Both the position numbers and the translations under genes were made by a program. DNA of 28,629 nucleotides from a virus: IMG/VR virus record IMGVR_UViG_3300032006_000062, positions 1 through 28,629 of that record; one strand, written 5' to 3'. Of the stretch, positions 19,744 through 26,607 are shown in pieces. Position 1 is the first letter of the stretch. Each line of letters begins with the position of its first letter. The notes under the pieces are model-generated. The model did no database searches. It saw only the letters and a list, made by a program, of their open reading frames with translations, and was not told the origin of the DNA.

Positions 19744-20571
19744 CTATACCGATTCGTCTATAACGACTTCCCATATACCAGCAGTATCGACAGCGATCGA
19801 TCCCATTGACATATAAGAGGTTACAAGGTTACTAACTTTTTCTGGAATGTAGTTTACTTCCGTTCTAACATCCGATCCTGTAGCAGTACCAATAGCTGAT
19901 TTGTGGTAAGCAAAACATTTTCTATCATTAGTTGAGATAGGTAATGCAGAGTGCATAAAGAATGTAAAGCCTAGCCAGTTTTTAGCTGTGACACCACTTG
20001 GGAAAGGTAAACCGCCAGCGCCAATGTAGTCTGTGTTAACAAACTCATCGATACCTAGTAGGTCAGCCCATCCCTCTGGAGATACAATAAAGTATCTGTT
20101 TCCATCGTCAGGGATGTCAGCTTCGTTCATGGCTACAAAAGTAGATAATACTTTAGCTTTTGTAAGACCAGCTGAACCAGCTGCAATAGTTGAACCGTTA
20201 CCAGCGTCAAGAGCAGCAATAATAAGGTCATCAGTCTTTCTTCCTAATGCGTTTGCAGCATTAGTAGCGACTACTTGTCTTTCATCAATGTTTGTCTTGA
20301 GTAGGTCTAGTGTATCAATGTAGTCAGCTGCATAGTAATCAGACAATGTGACATCTACATTAGTATGTACGAGGTCCATGCTTGACACTTCTGCATGTCT
20401 TGACTTAGTGACTGCCTCACCTTTGCCGACTTTTTGGAATCGAGCTGTTGAGCCAGTTACATTGTTCACTTGGCGAGTTGTGTTTCTGAGTTTAGAACCA
20501 GCTCTTTGATAAGCAAGGTGGACTTCACTCTCGAACTGCGTAATAAACGCTTGATCTATAGTTAATGCCAT
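19744..20571 (-). CDS. Major capsid protein (275 aa)
   Basis: The gene lies between scaffold/gp13-like genes and tail tubular genes. It has a strong AAAGGAGAG ribosome-binding site. The protein has an N-terminal helical arm (FITQFESEVHLAYQRAGSKL), then ATARFQKVGKG-type beta sequence, a helix with TNIDERQVVATNAANALGRK (a spine-helix-like element of HK97-fold coat proteins), and a C-terminal beta region. Length is at the short end for podoviral coat proteins. Base composition is less AT-biased than its neighbours, as expected for a highly expressed gene. Confidence 0.9.
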   Translation of the reverse strand: MALTIDQAFITQFESEVHLAYQRAGSKLRNTTRQVNNVTGSTARFQKVGKGEAVTKSRHAEVSSMDLVHTNVDVTLSDYYAADYIDTLDLLKTNIDERQVVATNAANALGRKTDDLIIAALDAGNGSTIAAGSAGLTKAKVLSTFVAMNEADIPDDGNRYFIVSPEGWADLLGIDEFVNTDYIGAGGLPFPSGVTAKNWLGFTFFMHSALPISTNDRKCFAYHKSAIGTATGSDVRTEVNYIPEKVSNLVTSYMSMGSIAVDTAGIWEVVIDESV

Positions 20572-20680
20572 AGATACTCTCCTTTAGTTAGAGTTAATAA
20601 AATACCTCCTGTTATCCTAATGTACTGGTTCCAATTATCCTAAGGAATAGGGTTGGTCATCTACCTTTGGGCAGTTAACA
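20572..20680 (-). promoter_or_regulatory. Leader upstream of the major capsid gene with a repeated TTAGGATAA element
   Basis: The 109-base gap contains no gene. Read on the minus strand it holds two direct copies of TTAGGATAA (20635-20643 and 20612-20620, 23 bases apart), an AGGAGG around 20605-20610 with no start codon near it, and the capsid AAAGGAGAG site. A GTGCGTTGC motif lies just upstream inside the end of the gp13-like gene. The repeats may serve regulation or mRNA structure. Confidence 0.35.
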
Positions 20681-21169
20681 CTAATTAATTATTTCTTGAT
20701 TGTTCACGCAACGCACAAAATACATACGGTTGTCATCTTCTAGGTCTATAATATCAAACTTATGGTAGAGTAAAAACTTCTTTAATCCCTTTCTTCTTGA
20801 ATCTGCTATGTTAAATATCAAATCAAAGTGTGTATTAAAGACTTCTACCCATGCTTTTGACTCTCTTAAGAATATAAACTTTTCTTTTTTGCTCATGTTA
20901 TTAGACATTAAAAGCCATATTCTACCAGCATTTTTATACATCTTGTTGTTAACAGGGGGTGTATCTCTAAAGATTCCCCACATCATCATAGGTCCATGCT
21001 TGTTTACAGCTACCCATGATATGTCTTGTTGGTGTTCGTCTAATGCCTGGACACATGCTTCCATTGGTGTGTGTCCAAGTAGCTCACATTCTGCAATATC
21101 TTCATCTGTTAGATTACCAGCTAATGCTGTAACTAAGTGTAGGTCAGGTTTGAATATACTAATTGCCAC
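20681..21169 (-). CDS. T7 gp13-like/DUF2833-type internal protein with GNAT-like fold (162 aa)
   Basis: The pattern LTDEDIAECELLGHTPMEAC, followed by ISWVAVNKHGPMMMWGI and then GRIWLLMSNN, matches gp13-like proteins of T7-type phages, which resemble GNAT acetyltransferases (V..DGE...MFG and IWLL strands). In T7 gp13 is needed for incorporation of internal proteins. The start is GTG at 21169, inside the end of the scaffold gene (11-base overlap); the Shine-Dalgarno is weak and translation is probably coupled. Catalytic activity is not implied. Its 3' end contains a GTGCGTTGC motif. Confidence 0.75.
   Translation of the reverse strand: MAISIFKPDLHLVTALAGNLTDEDIAECELLGHTPMEACVQALDEHQQDISWVAVNKHGPMMMWGIFRDTPPVNNKMYKNAGRIWLLMSNNMSKKEKFIFLRESKAWVEVFNTHFDLIFNIADSRRKGLKKFLLYHKFDIIDLEDDNRMYFVRCVNNQEIIN
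20708..20716 (-). promoter_or_regulatory. GTGCGTTGC repeat motif near the end of the gp13-like gene
   Basis: A perfect copy of the minus-strand 9-mer GTGCGTTGC preceded by TATTTT. It lies within the last codons of the gp13-like gene, 136 bases upstream of the major capsid start, where a strong promoter would be expected. As it also encodes the peptide VRCV, chance is possible; the other copies are in gaps. Confidence 0.35.
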
Positions 21170-21935
21170 CTAATTTCTGAAACCCATCATTCACTTCTTG
21201 AACGAATTGTTCATCTCGCCTATTCTGATCCCAGTATCTTGGATCGTTCATCTTAGCTCTTAGATCATCTATAGTTAATTGGCCTGTGCCTTTATCTACT
21301 CCATCAGCAGTATTAACACTAGCTACTCCCATATTCATAACTCTTTCAAGGAAACGAATACCAGTAGCAGATTGACCTAGCTGAACAACAATATCTAATT
21401 CTTCATTCTGAAAATTCTTAGATGCCCAATTTGTTACGCTATCTATTCTTGCATCAGCATTATCGCCTAGCTTTTTCTTTTCAGAATCTAAGTCTTGTTC
21501 GACAACAGTAGACTGAGCAAATTGTTTTATACCCTCATGGAATTGTTCATCATTAAATCCCTGTTCAAATGCTGTCTTTTTCCACCAGTCTAACATAGGA
21601 TTAGCAAGTATATCTTCTTGTGTGAATCCCTCTATCTCTGGAATTGTATAAGCATTTTCATCTGCTGGTCTATCTTTCATTTGCTCTGCTTTAAGTTCAC
21701 CTACCAGTTCTTCTTTAAAGTCATCTTTTCTTTTACCAATCATACCCTCTAATTCTATATATGATTTAGCTAGAGCTACATCATCGAGCTTTCCATCTTT
21801 CCAAAATTTTTCTGGTACATGTTCAGGTCTGGTTGGAGTCTGGCTTTCGGTTGGTGCAGATTGGGTGGGAGGGAGATCGCCAGACTCCGTTGTTTCTTCT
21901 ACTGCTTGTGGTTCTACTAAAGATTCATCATTCAT
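21159..21935 (-). CDS. Capsid scaffolding protein (258 aa)
   Basis: The protein is acidic and helical with a Glu/Pro/Thr-rich N-terminus. The RPEHVPEKFWKDGKLDDVAL signature near residues 37-56, followed by AKSYIELE, is typical of podoviral scaffold proteins of the T7 gp9 type. It lies between portal and capsid genes. It has an AAGGAG site and overlaps the end of the Bbp19-like gene by 8 bases. The C-terminal basic/polar part (DDLRAKMNDPRYWDQNRRD) is the usual capsid-binding end. Confidence 0.88.
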   Translation of the reverse strand: MNDESLVEPQAVEETTESGDLPPTQSAPTESQTPTRPEHVPEKFWKDGKLDDVALAKSYIELEGMIGKRKDDFKEELVGELKAEQMKDRPADENAYTIPEIEGFTQEDILANPMLDWWKKTAFEQGFNDEQFHEGIKQFAQSTVVEQDLDSEKKKLGDNADARIDSVTNWASKNFQNEELDIVVQLGQSATGIRFLERVMNMGVASVNTADGVDKGTGQLTIDDLRAKMNDPRYWDQNRRDEQFVQEVNDGFQKLGGN

Positions 21936-22200
21936 TTGTTTGCTCCTTTGCTGCTTGATGTTGTCTTATTCTTGTTTCAATAACACCAACTAAAAACCTC
22001 TGGCCCTCTAAATGAAACAAAGCATCAGCTTTTATTTCTGGTCCAGCTACTCTTTCTGTTGTTATTGATTTTAAATATTTAAGTGTTTCAATTCCATGTG
22101 GTGTTCCGAAAGTAGTAGCCAATAAATCATTTAACAAATCATTATCTTTCTTACTTGTTTCATATCCATCAGGACCCAATATCTTCTGTTGTTTCGGCAT
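21928..22200 (-). CDS. Bbp19-like small phage protein (90 aa)
   Basis: The likely start is ATG at 22200 (MPKQQKILG), preceded by GGGAG at suitable spacing; a start 18 codons earlier would overlap the portal gene by 86 bases and is less likely. The segment LLATTFGTPHGIETLKYL, then a spacer and EGQRFLVGVIETRI, fits the Bbp19-like pattern (F.TP.G..VL..L...GQR..V..I), a small protein found between portal and scaffold or tail genes in many podoviruses. Molecular function is unknown. It overlaps the portal 3' end by 32 bases. Confidence 0.75.
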   Translation of the reverse strand: MPKQQKILGPDGYETSKKDNDLLNDLLATTFGTPHGIETLKYLKSITTERVAGPEIKADALFHLEGQRFLVGVIETRIRQHQAAKEQTNE

Positions 22201-23704
22201 TTGGTATAGCTCCCATCTGTTGTGCCTGTTGTAAAACTTGCTGTCTATCAGCATCAGTCATTAACAAATCCTCTGGCACGGAGAATTTTTTAGCTAAGAA
22301 TTTAGCAACCTCATCACCTTTAACTAACATAGGTAACATCTGTGGTCCAAACCTAGCCATGACCAATTCTAAAAATCTATCTACTGATGCAATATCTGTT
22401 TGCATCTGTGCTTGTGCTAATGGAGAGATGCTTACTACTTTAATTTCTCTACCATTAATTTGTGGTACTTCTATTCTACCCTGTTTTTTAAGTATATGTA
22501 TAACTCGTCGTAGGATTGGAGTAACCAACTCTGCTTGTAATCTTCCAAAGGCTGATCCAATTCTTCTTGAAAGGTCTGCCATTCTTTCTGCAATTTCTGT
22601 TGCAGAGGCTGGTGTTTTGTTCGGATCGCCCAGCATATCATTGTATAAAGCTCTTTTGATGTTGTTACGCATATCCGACAAAATAATATCAGATATTCTA
22701 AAGTCGCCAGCATTTTGAATCGGCTGGAGTCCAGACGAGCCTGGTGCTTTAGGTATGACAGTACCCGGCAATAACTGTATTGTATCTGTATTAACAATAC
22801 CATCATCTTCCAGTTGGTATATACCTGAGATAGCCATCTGCGCATTTTCTAATATCATCTCCACAGTTAGATTCGTAGTCTTGATTGCTGCCATAGCGTT
22901 CATCAATGGTCCACGACCGTATACTTCTCCAGCACATTTACCCCAACGGAAACAAATGTATGGATTAGAACCATTACCATCCATTTCTCTATGGACTATC
23001 TTGCGCTTTTCTTCTTTTACTATAACACAGAAATGATATTTCTCATCAGGTAAAACAGAATAATCTCTGTATACTGTTTCTACTATTGTAACTTTTCTAT
23101 CAGGATTTCTTTCGATATTCATTTTCATATCTTCTGATACATCAGCATCAGGATATGCAATAGGTATATCTCTATATCGTACTAATCTTTTCCGATATAT
23201 TGTGTCAATATCGTCTTGAGGTCCTGTTTCCAGCGTAATATGAGGGAGCGGAATTGCTGTAAAGTTGACAGGGTTAATTGCGTCACCTTCTTCCACAAGT
23301 AAGCAACCTGTTCCAACAGCCAAGTCCAAGAAGCTTTCATGTACTTCTTGATTAAAGTTGGAATTTTGCAGAACTTCAAATACATATTCTGTAACATCAT
23401 CGAGAGCTTTGTTAACATCTAATCTTTCCTCCTCAGGAACTTCTTGTCCTCCTACTAAGTCAGCCCATCTGGCAAAGTTGGGAACAATTCCAGCTTGTAG
23501 TCTTGATGCAAATTCTTGTACTCCTACTACAGCTGTTTCATCAAAAATTTTGTCATGTCTATTTGCACCCTCTGATTCAGAAAAGAAACTTTCTCTCTGT
23601 GGTAGTGCATATTCATAACATTCTTCAAAGGTAGGAGTCCATAATTGTTTAGTAGCCTCCGCTTTAGTATACCTTTCAAGTATTTTCTTTACATCATCTT
23701 CCAT
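22169..23704 (-). CDS. Portal protein, T7 gp8-like head-tail connector (511 aa)
   Basis: The N-terminus (EDDVKKILERYTKAEATKQL followed by W..TFEECYEYALPQRE) and the following FDETAVVGVQEFASRLQAGI segment are hallmarks of T7-like head-tail connector proteins. Length matches the family (~510-540 aa). The protein forms the dodecameric portal at the capsid vertex through which DNA is packaged. C-terminal residues are Gln-rich (QQVLQQAQQMGA). Start ATG at 23704 has only a weak upstream AGG. It follows a 67-aa gene by three bases. Confidence 0.93.
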   Translation of the reverse strand: MEDDVKKILERYTKAEATKQLWTPTFEECYEYALPQRESFFSESEGANRHDKIFDETAVVGVQEFASRLQAGIVPNFARWADLVGGQEVPEEERLDVNKALDDVTEYVFEVLQNSNFNQEVHESFLDLAVGTGCLLVEEGDAINPVNFTAIPLPHITLETGPQDDIDTIYRKRLVRYRDIPIAYPDADVSEDMKMNIERNPDRKVTIVETVYRDYSVLPDEKYHFCVIVKEEKRKIVHREMDGNGSNPYICFRWGKCAGEVYGRGPLMNAMAAIKTTNLTVEMILENAQMAISGIYQLEDDGIVNTDTIQLLPGTVIPKAPGSSGLQPIQNAGDFRISDIILSDMRNNIKRALYNDMLGDPNKTPASATEIAERMADLSRRIGSAFGRLQAELVTPILRRVIHILKKQGRIEVPQINGREIKVVSISPLAQAQMQTDIASVDRFLELVMARFGPQMLPMLVKGDEVAKFLAKKFSVPEDLLMTDADRQQVLQQAQQMGAIPNAETTEDIGS

Positions 23705-23707
23705 AGT

Positions 23708-23911
23708 CTATGAGCCTAGAGGATAACCTCTACCCCCACTCAATCCACTAATAAGCGATCGCCTACCGAACCCAGATTGCAATAATCTTTCTGCTTCTGT
23801 TGACTCAGTCTTAAGTCTAGTACGCTCGTCTAGCTCTCCCTTTAGTTGAGCTGCTCTTGCTGCCTTTGCGTCTTGACTTTCCTTTGGTGGCTTTGGTGTT
23901 TTTATACACAT
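23708..23911 (-). CDS. Small conserved phage protein (67 aa), unknown function
   Basis: The protein starts MCIKTPKPPKES, has a charged helical middle (AARAAQLKGELDERTRLKTE) and a glycine-rich C-terminus (GFGRRSLISGLSGGRGY). Small proteins with an N-terminal Cys-Pro/Lys-rich start and a C-terminal GRRSLLTG-type motif are common just before portal genes in podoviruses. No function is known to me. It has an AAAGGATG site before ATG and is separated from the portal start by three bases. Confidence 0.75.
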   Translation of the reverse strand: MCIKTPKPPKESQDAKAARAAQLKGELDERTRLKTESTEAERLLQSGFGRRSLISGLSGGRGYPLGS

Positions 23912-23955
23912 ATTTTTTCATCCTTTATGCATTGGTAGTAACAATTAGAAATTGA

Positions 23956-23964
23956 GCAACGCAC
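23956..23964 (-). promoter_or_regulatory. GTGCGTTGC repeat motif upstream of the 67-aa gene and portal
   Basis: Minus-strand GTGCGTTGC located one base after the TAA stop of the 25-aa peptide gene, 44 bases before the next start. The placement, stop codon followed by one base and then the motif, is the same as at 9531-9539. Confidence 0.42.
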
Positions 23965-23965
23965 A

Positions 23966-24043
23966 TTACTTTTTCAACCAGAAGTTTAACAGCAATACTA
24001 GGAGTGCTGCAATACCAAATATATCAAAATAAGTAAGTGTCAT
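23966..24043 (-). CDS. 25-aa membrane micropeptide directly after the large terminase
   Basis: ATG overlaps the terminase stop by one base (TAATG). The product MTLTYFDIFGIAALLVLLLN then FWLKK has a single hydrophobic helix (about residues 5-22) with an aromatic-rich edge and a Lys-Lys end, so it is expected in the inner membrane with the C-terminus inside. The coupled start, neat membrane profile and placement followed by a control-like motif argue for a real gene. Function is unknown; a pinholin-like or accessory membrane role is only speculation. Confidence 0.6.
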   Translation of the reverse strand: MTLTYFDIFGIAALLVLLLNFWLKK

Positions 24044-25563
24044 TAGAGTTTACTCCAGAAACTTTTTTCTTTTTTTCTAGCTCTTTTCTTATCAAATGGA
24101 TTAAAGGATGCCTTTACTTGAAAAGCATCCCTTAATGCGTTCCCATGTGTTATCCCTCTGCCCTCACCAGAACCTAGCATCAAGTATTGTAGGGCATCAT
24201 GCACATGGGAGAATCTGTTTTTGTTTGGTGTTTCTTGGTATCTTTCCTGTCCTGTTACTTGTAATCTTCTATAGTGATAGCCACCATCAAACCCAGCTAT
24301 AAGTTCCTTACATCTTTTATCTATCAATACTCCAGACTGGCCCTCAAGCATACGAGTTAGTCCAGCATTAACAGACTCTAACCTTAGACTTACATCATTA
24401 CTAGGTGCTGGGTAGACTTGTACTCCAGCTCCTCTCATTATCTGGAATGGTGTACTCTCATCAGTCTGCGCTCTGAAATCACCAGCTGGATCACCCCACA
24501 TTTGTAGGTCACAACCCTGATAATTCTGTGCAATCTCTTGTCGCATTAGCTCAGCAAAGCGTACGATACCCATGTCAATACACACAACTTCCTTTAAGAT
24601 GTGCCATCTTCCGCGAATTTTTTGGGCAAATACGGCAGCTGGAGTTAATCCAAAGTCCATACCTACATAGACTGTATTACCATTTGCTACTGGTATATGC
24701 TCATCAGCTACATGAATAAGCTTATTAAAGTCTGGATATACTGGCTTACCATCATCTAATCTACCTAATCGGTTCATAACATAGATGTCTATCCAAGATT
24801 TAGTCTTACCATTAACTATATTCTTGTAGTATTCTGGGGTTAAATGCTTTTTGTTTTCTGCTTTATCATTAGACTTATATCCTATTATTTCATTCTCATT
24901 GTTTCTATTTTCTACCATACCTCCTGGCTGATTCCAAAACATCCAGTTATCAGGCTTCACTAACATCAATGCTTCTTCTCGTGATATATGTTCTGGTACT
25001 ACAGAATCTCCTGACATAATAGCCCACCAATGATCTTCTTCTGGTGCATTGGTATCACATATAACTCCATACCAAGTAGGTCCTCCATCTTTCATAGAGG
25101 GGAATCTACCTACCCTCATAGTACACGCATCAATAATAGACTTAGGAATCTCTCTTGCCTCGTTCACCCATATACCAGTTAGCTCTAATGATAGCAGCTT
25201 CTTCACATCTTCTGGTCTATCTAAGGCTAAAAAAATTACCTCAACATCTATATTACCTTTCTTGATATGGTGTGTAAAAGGTACAGACCAGCGAAAATTT
25301 CCCCAGTCATTCTCAGGAAACCAGTCAAGCCAAGTCTTTATTGTTGTTGTTCTAAGCTGTGGATTGGTGTTTCTTATAACTGCCCAGCGACTTTTCTTAA
25401 TACCATCTTCATTGGGCTTTTGCATTAATGCACGCCTAAAAATTTCTATGCAGCATGCTACAGATTTGCCAGAACCTACTGGACCACGAAGCCCACGAAA
25501 GAACGAATCATCTTTCATAAAGGTTTTCAAGGTGTCACCATCTGGTTTGTATTTAAGTTGCAC
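24043..25563 (-). CDS. terL: Large terminase subunit (506 aa)
   Basis: The ATPase part has a Walker A motif, GPVGSGKS, at residues 27-34 and a Walker-B-like GIWVNEAREI at about 150. The nuclease part has GMDFGLTPAAV at about 300, CDLQMWGDPAGD at about 350 and FSHVHDALQYL near 465, which supply the acidic metal-binding residues. The enzyme packages DNA into the prohead with ATP and cuts it. The start is GTG at 25563, overlapping the zinc-ribbon gene by 11 bases, with AAAGGA upstream. Confidence 0.95.
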   Translation of the reverse strand: MQLKYKPDGDTLKTFMKDDSFFRGLRGPVGSGKSVACCIEIFRRALMQKPNEDGIKKSRWAVIRNTNPQLRTTTIKTWLDWFPENDWGNFRWSVPFTHHIKKGNIDVEVIFLALDRPEDVKKLLSLELTGIWVNEAREIPKSIIDACTMRVGRFPSMKDGGPTWYGVICDTNAPEEDHWWAIMSGDSVVPEHISREEALMLVKPDNWMFWNQPGGMVENRNNENEIIGYKSNDKAENKKHLTPEYYKNIVNGKTKSWIDIYVMNRLGRLDDGKPVYPDFNKLIHVADEHIPVANGNTVYVGMDFGLTPAAVFAQKIRGRWHILKEVVCIDMGIVRFAELMRQEIAQNYQGCDLQMWGDPAGDFRAQTDESTPFQIMRGAGVQVYPAPSNDVSLRLESVNAGLTRMLEGQSGVLIDKRCKELIAGFDGGYHYRRLQVTGQERYQETPNKNRFSHVHDALQYLMLGSGEGRGITHGNALRDAFQVKASFNPFDKKRARKKEKSFWSKL

Positions 25564-25753
25564 GCTTACTGATCCTTTTCTCGTAACATGGTGTACAAAG
25601 TATTATATCACCACCAGTAATAATAAAGCTATCTCCTTGATGCACAGACCTTTCGCATATACGACACGGCCCGATAAGTCCTCCCCTTTTGTTTTGGTGT
25701 AGCTCCTGAGGTGTCATATCCCTCTTTAACTTCTTCTTCTTTACTCCGACCAC
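25553..25753 (-). CDS. Zinc-ribbon small protein (66 aa)
   Basis: Two CxxC knuckles, CRIC at residues 30-33 and CTPC at 53-56, separated by 19 residues, predict one zinc site. The N-terminus is strongly basic (KKKKLKRDM), consistent with nucleic-acid binding. The start is probably GTG at 25753, overlapping the preceding stop by one base with GGAGGA upstream; an ATG at 25717 is an alternative. Lying between the terminase subunits, it might be a packaging accessory or a transcription modulator; no specific family is recognised. Confidence 0.72.
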   Translation of the reverse strand: MVGVKKKKLKRDMTPQELHQNKRGGLIGPCRICERSVHQGDSFIITGGDIILCTPCYEKRISKRAT

Positions 25754-26013
25754 TATTCCTCCGTGTAGTGTTCCACCCTATCGCTAAATGCTTTTCGGAC
25801 AAAATGATCCAAAAAATTTTTCTGGAATAAAAGAGTATAGATGTCCTTATCCTCCGCATATACTCCAACCCTACCATCACCATGCTCAACAACACAAGTG
25901 AGAGATACAATGTCATCCCTATACTCGATAAGGTGATCCAGTACAGAATCAGTTGTATGCCTTGTGTTATCATCGTTACCAGTAAACTCTATTATGTTGT
26001 TATCATTTGACAT
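25753..26013 (-). CDS. Acidic protein of unknown function (86 aa) between the terminase genes
   Basis: ATG at 26013 (MSNDNNIIEFTGNDDNTRHT) is the most natural start, although GTG at 26031 also keeps the frame; neither has a clear Shine-Dalgarno. The protein is acidic, with a SVLDHLIEYRDDIVSLTCVV helix-strand segment and a C-terminal FLDHFVRKAFSDRVEH helix. The VLDHLI.Y.D.I..L..VV pattern resembles small phage proteins of unknown function located near terminases, but I cannot name a family. It follows a gap with a GTGCGTTAG motif. Confidence 0.65.
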   Translation of the reverse strand: MSNDNNIIEFTGNDDNTRHTTDSVLDHLIEYRDDIVSLTCVVEHGDGRVGVYAEDKDIYTLLFQKNFLDHFVRKAFSDRVEHYTEE

Positions 26014-26141
26014 GATGTTGTAACTATACACCAGTATTAACGAACCCTAACGCACAAAAAAAAAGAAGAACCTTTTTAGAAAATAATGTTTGAGCAGCAC
26101 CTATTACACGATTGAAACCACCACTTTTGACCCCCCACTAC
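26014..26141 (-). promoter_or_regulatory. Gap between small terminase and next gene with a T-run and GTGCGTTAG motif
   Basis: No gene is seen in this stretch. Read on the minus strand it contains a GGGGGG run near the terminase end, a low-stability AAAAAG/CTTTTT hairpin followed by nine T residues (about 26056-26078), and then GTGCGTTAG (core 26049-26055). The T-run could be a weak terminator; the motif is a variant of the element seen at 9531, 20708 and 23956. Confidence 0.35.
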
Positions 26142-26504
26142 CTAGTCCAAGTCTATACTTATCTTCACATCACCAGCAAGAACGTTGATTGCTTTGTCTG
26201 GTGGTTTAAATCCAGCTCTATCTAATATATCCTTAGAAGCTTCTAACTGAACATACTCTGACTTAGCTGAATCACTTAGACTTATGATCTTACCTAATGC
26301 CTGTACTGCGGATATAGAAAACTGCTCACTTGTTAATCGAATCAGCTCTTGCTGTATATGGGGTAACTTAAGGAGTTGACTACCTTGAACTGATGCTGTC
26401 TTTTCGCTATATCCTGCCATCTTAGCTGATTCAGTAGCGTTTCCACCAGTACTTATAAAGTTAAGGACAAAATTCTGTTGTTTACTTGTTAATGCAGTTT
26501 TCAT
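26142..26504 (-). CDS. terS: Small terminase subunit (120 aa), Terminase_2 family
   Basis: The N-terminal sequence LTSKQQNFVLNFISTGGNAT, continuing ESAKMAGYSEKTASVQGSQL and LKLPHIQQEL, is the helix-turn-helix signature of the Terminase_2 family, which binds the packaging site. A helical oligomerisation region follows, and the C-terminus is short and acidic (KISIDLD). The ATG has AGAGG close upstream, and a consensus sigma-70 promoter ends only a few bases before, so the mRNA leader would be about 10 nt. Confidence 0.92.
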   Translation of the reverse strand: MKTALTSKQQNFVLNFISTGGNATESAKMAGYSEKTASVQGSQLLKLPHIQQELIRLTSEQFSISAVQALGKIISLSDSAKSEYVQLEASKDILDRAGFKPPDKAINVLAGDVKISIDLD

Positions 26505-26520
26505 TTATACCTCTATATAG

Positions 26521-26550
26521 ATTATACACAACTGATTCGTTTTGTGTCAA
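26521..26550 (-). promoter_or_regulatory. Consensus sigma-70 promoter for the late (structural) block
   Basis: Read on the minus strand: TTGACA at 26550-26545, an 18-base spacer, and TATAAT at 26526-26521. Both hexamers are perfect. The expected start site is about 26513-26515, leaving a leader of roughly 10 nt with AGAGG near its 5' end before the small terminase ATG. This implies host RNA polymerase can transcribe the terminase and probably the structural genes. Confidence 0.8.
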
Positions 26551-26564
26551 TACAGTTATACACA
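26522..26564 (+). repeat. Two direct TTATACACA 9-mers (DnaA-box-like)
   Basis: TTATACACA occurs at 26522-26530 and 26556-26564, 34 bases apart in the same orientation. It agrees with the bacterial DnaA-box consensus TTATNCACA (identical to the E. coli oriC R2 box). The first copy overlaps the -10 element of the late promoter. They may bind host DnaA for replication or promoter control, or be chance in AT-rich DNA. Confidence 0.4.
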
Positions 26565-26577
26565 TACATTCAATTAA

Positions 26578-26593
26578 ATCGGTGGACACCGAT
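26578..26593. promoter_or_regulatory. Operator-like dyad ATCGGTG-GA-CACCGAT
   Basis: Two perfect 7-base arms with a 2-base centre. The loop is too short for an RNA hairpin, so a dimeric repressor/activator site on DNA is more likely. It lies 28 bases upstream of the late promoter -35 element. A second, wider inverted repeat (ATACAAT 26592-26598, ATTGTAT 26622-26628) follows immediately. Confidence 0.45.
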
Positions 26594-26607
26594 ACAATAT
26601 AGAGTAA

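Noticed and set aside
25629-25973. 114-codon minus-strand ORF in another frame over the zinc-ribbon and 86-aa genes
   Set aside because: The zinc-ribbon and 86-aa frames show motif structure and coupled starts; the longer overlapping frame does not and has no good start.
26056-26078. Strong terminator after the small terminase gene
   Set aside because: The stem is A-T only with about 6 bp; the nine-T run alone does not make a convincing terminator. Kept only as a note in the gap entry.
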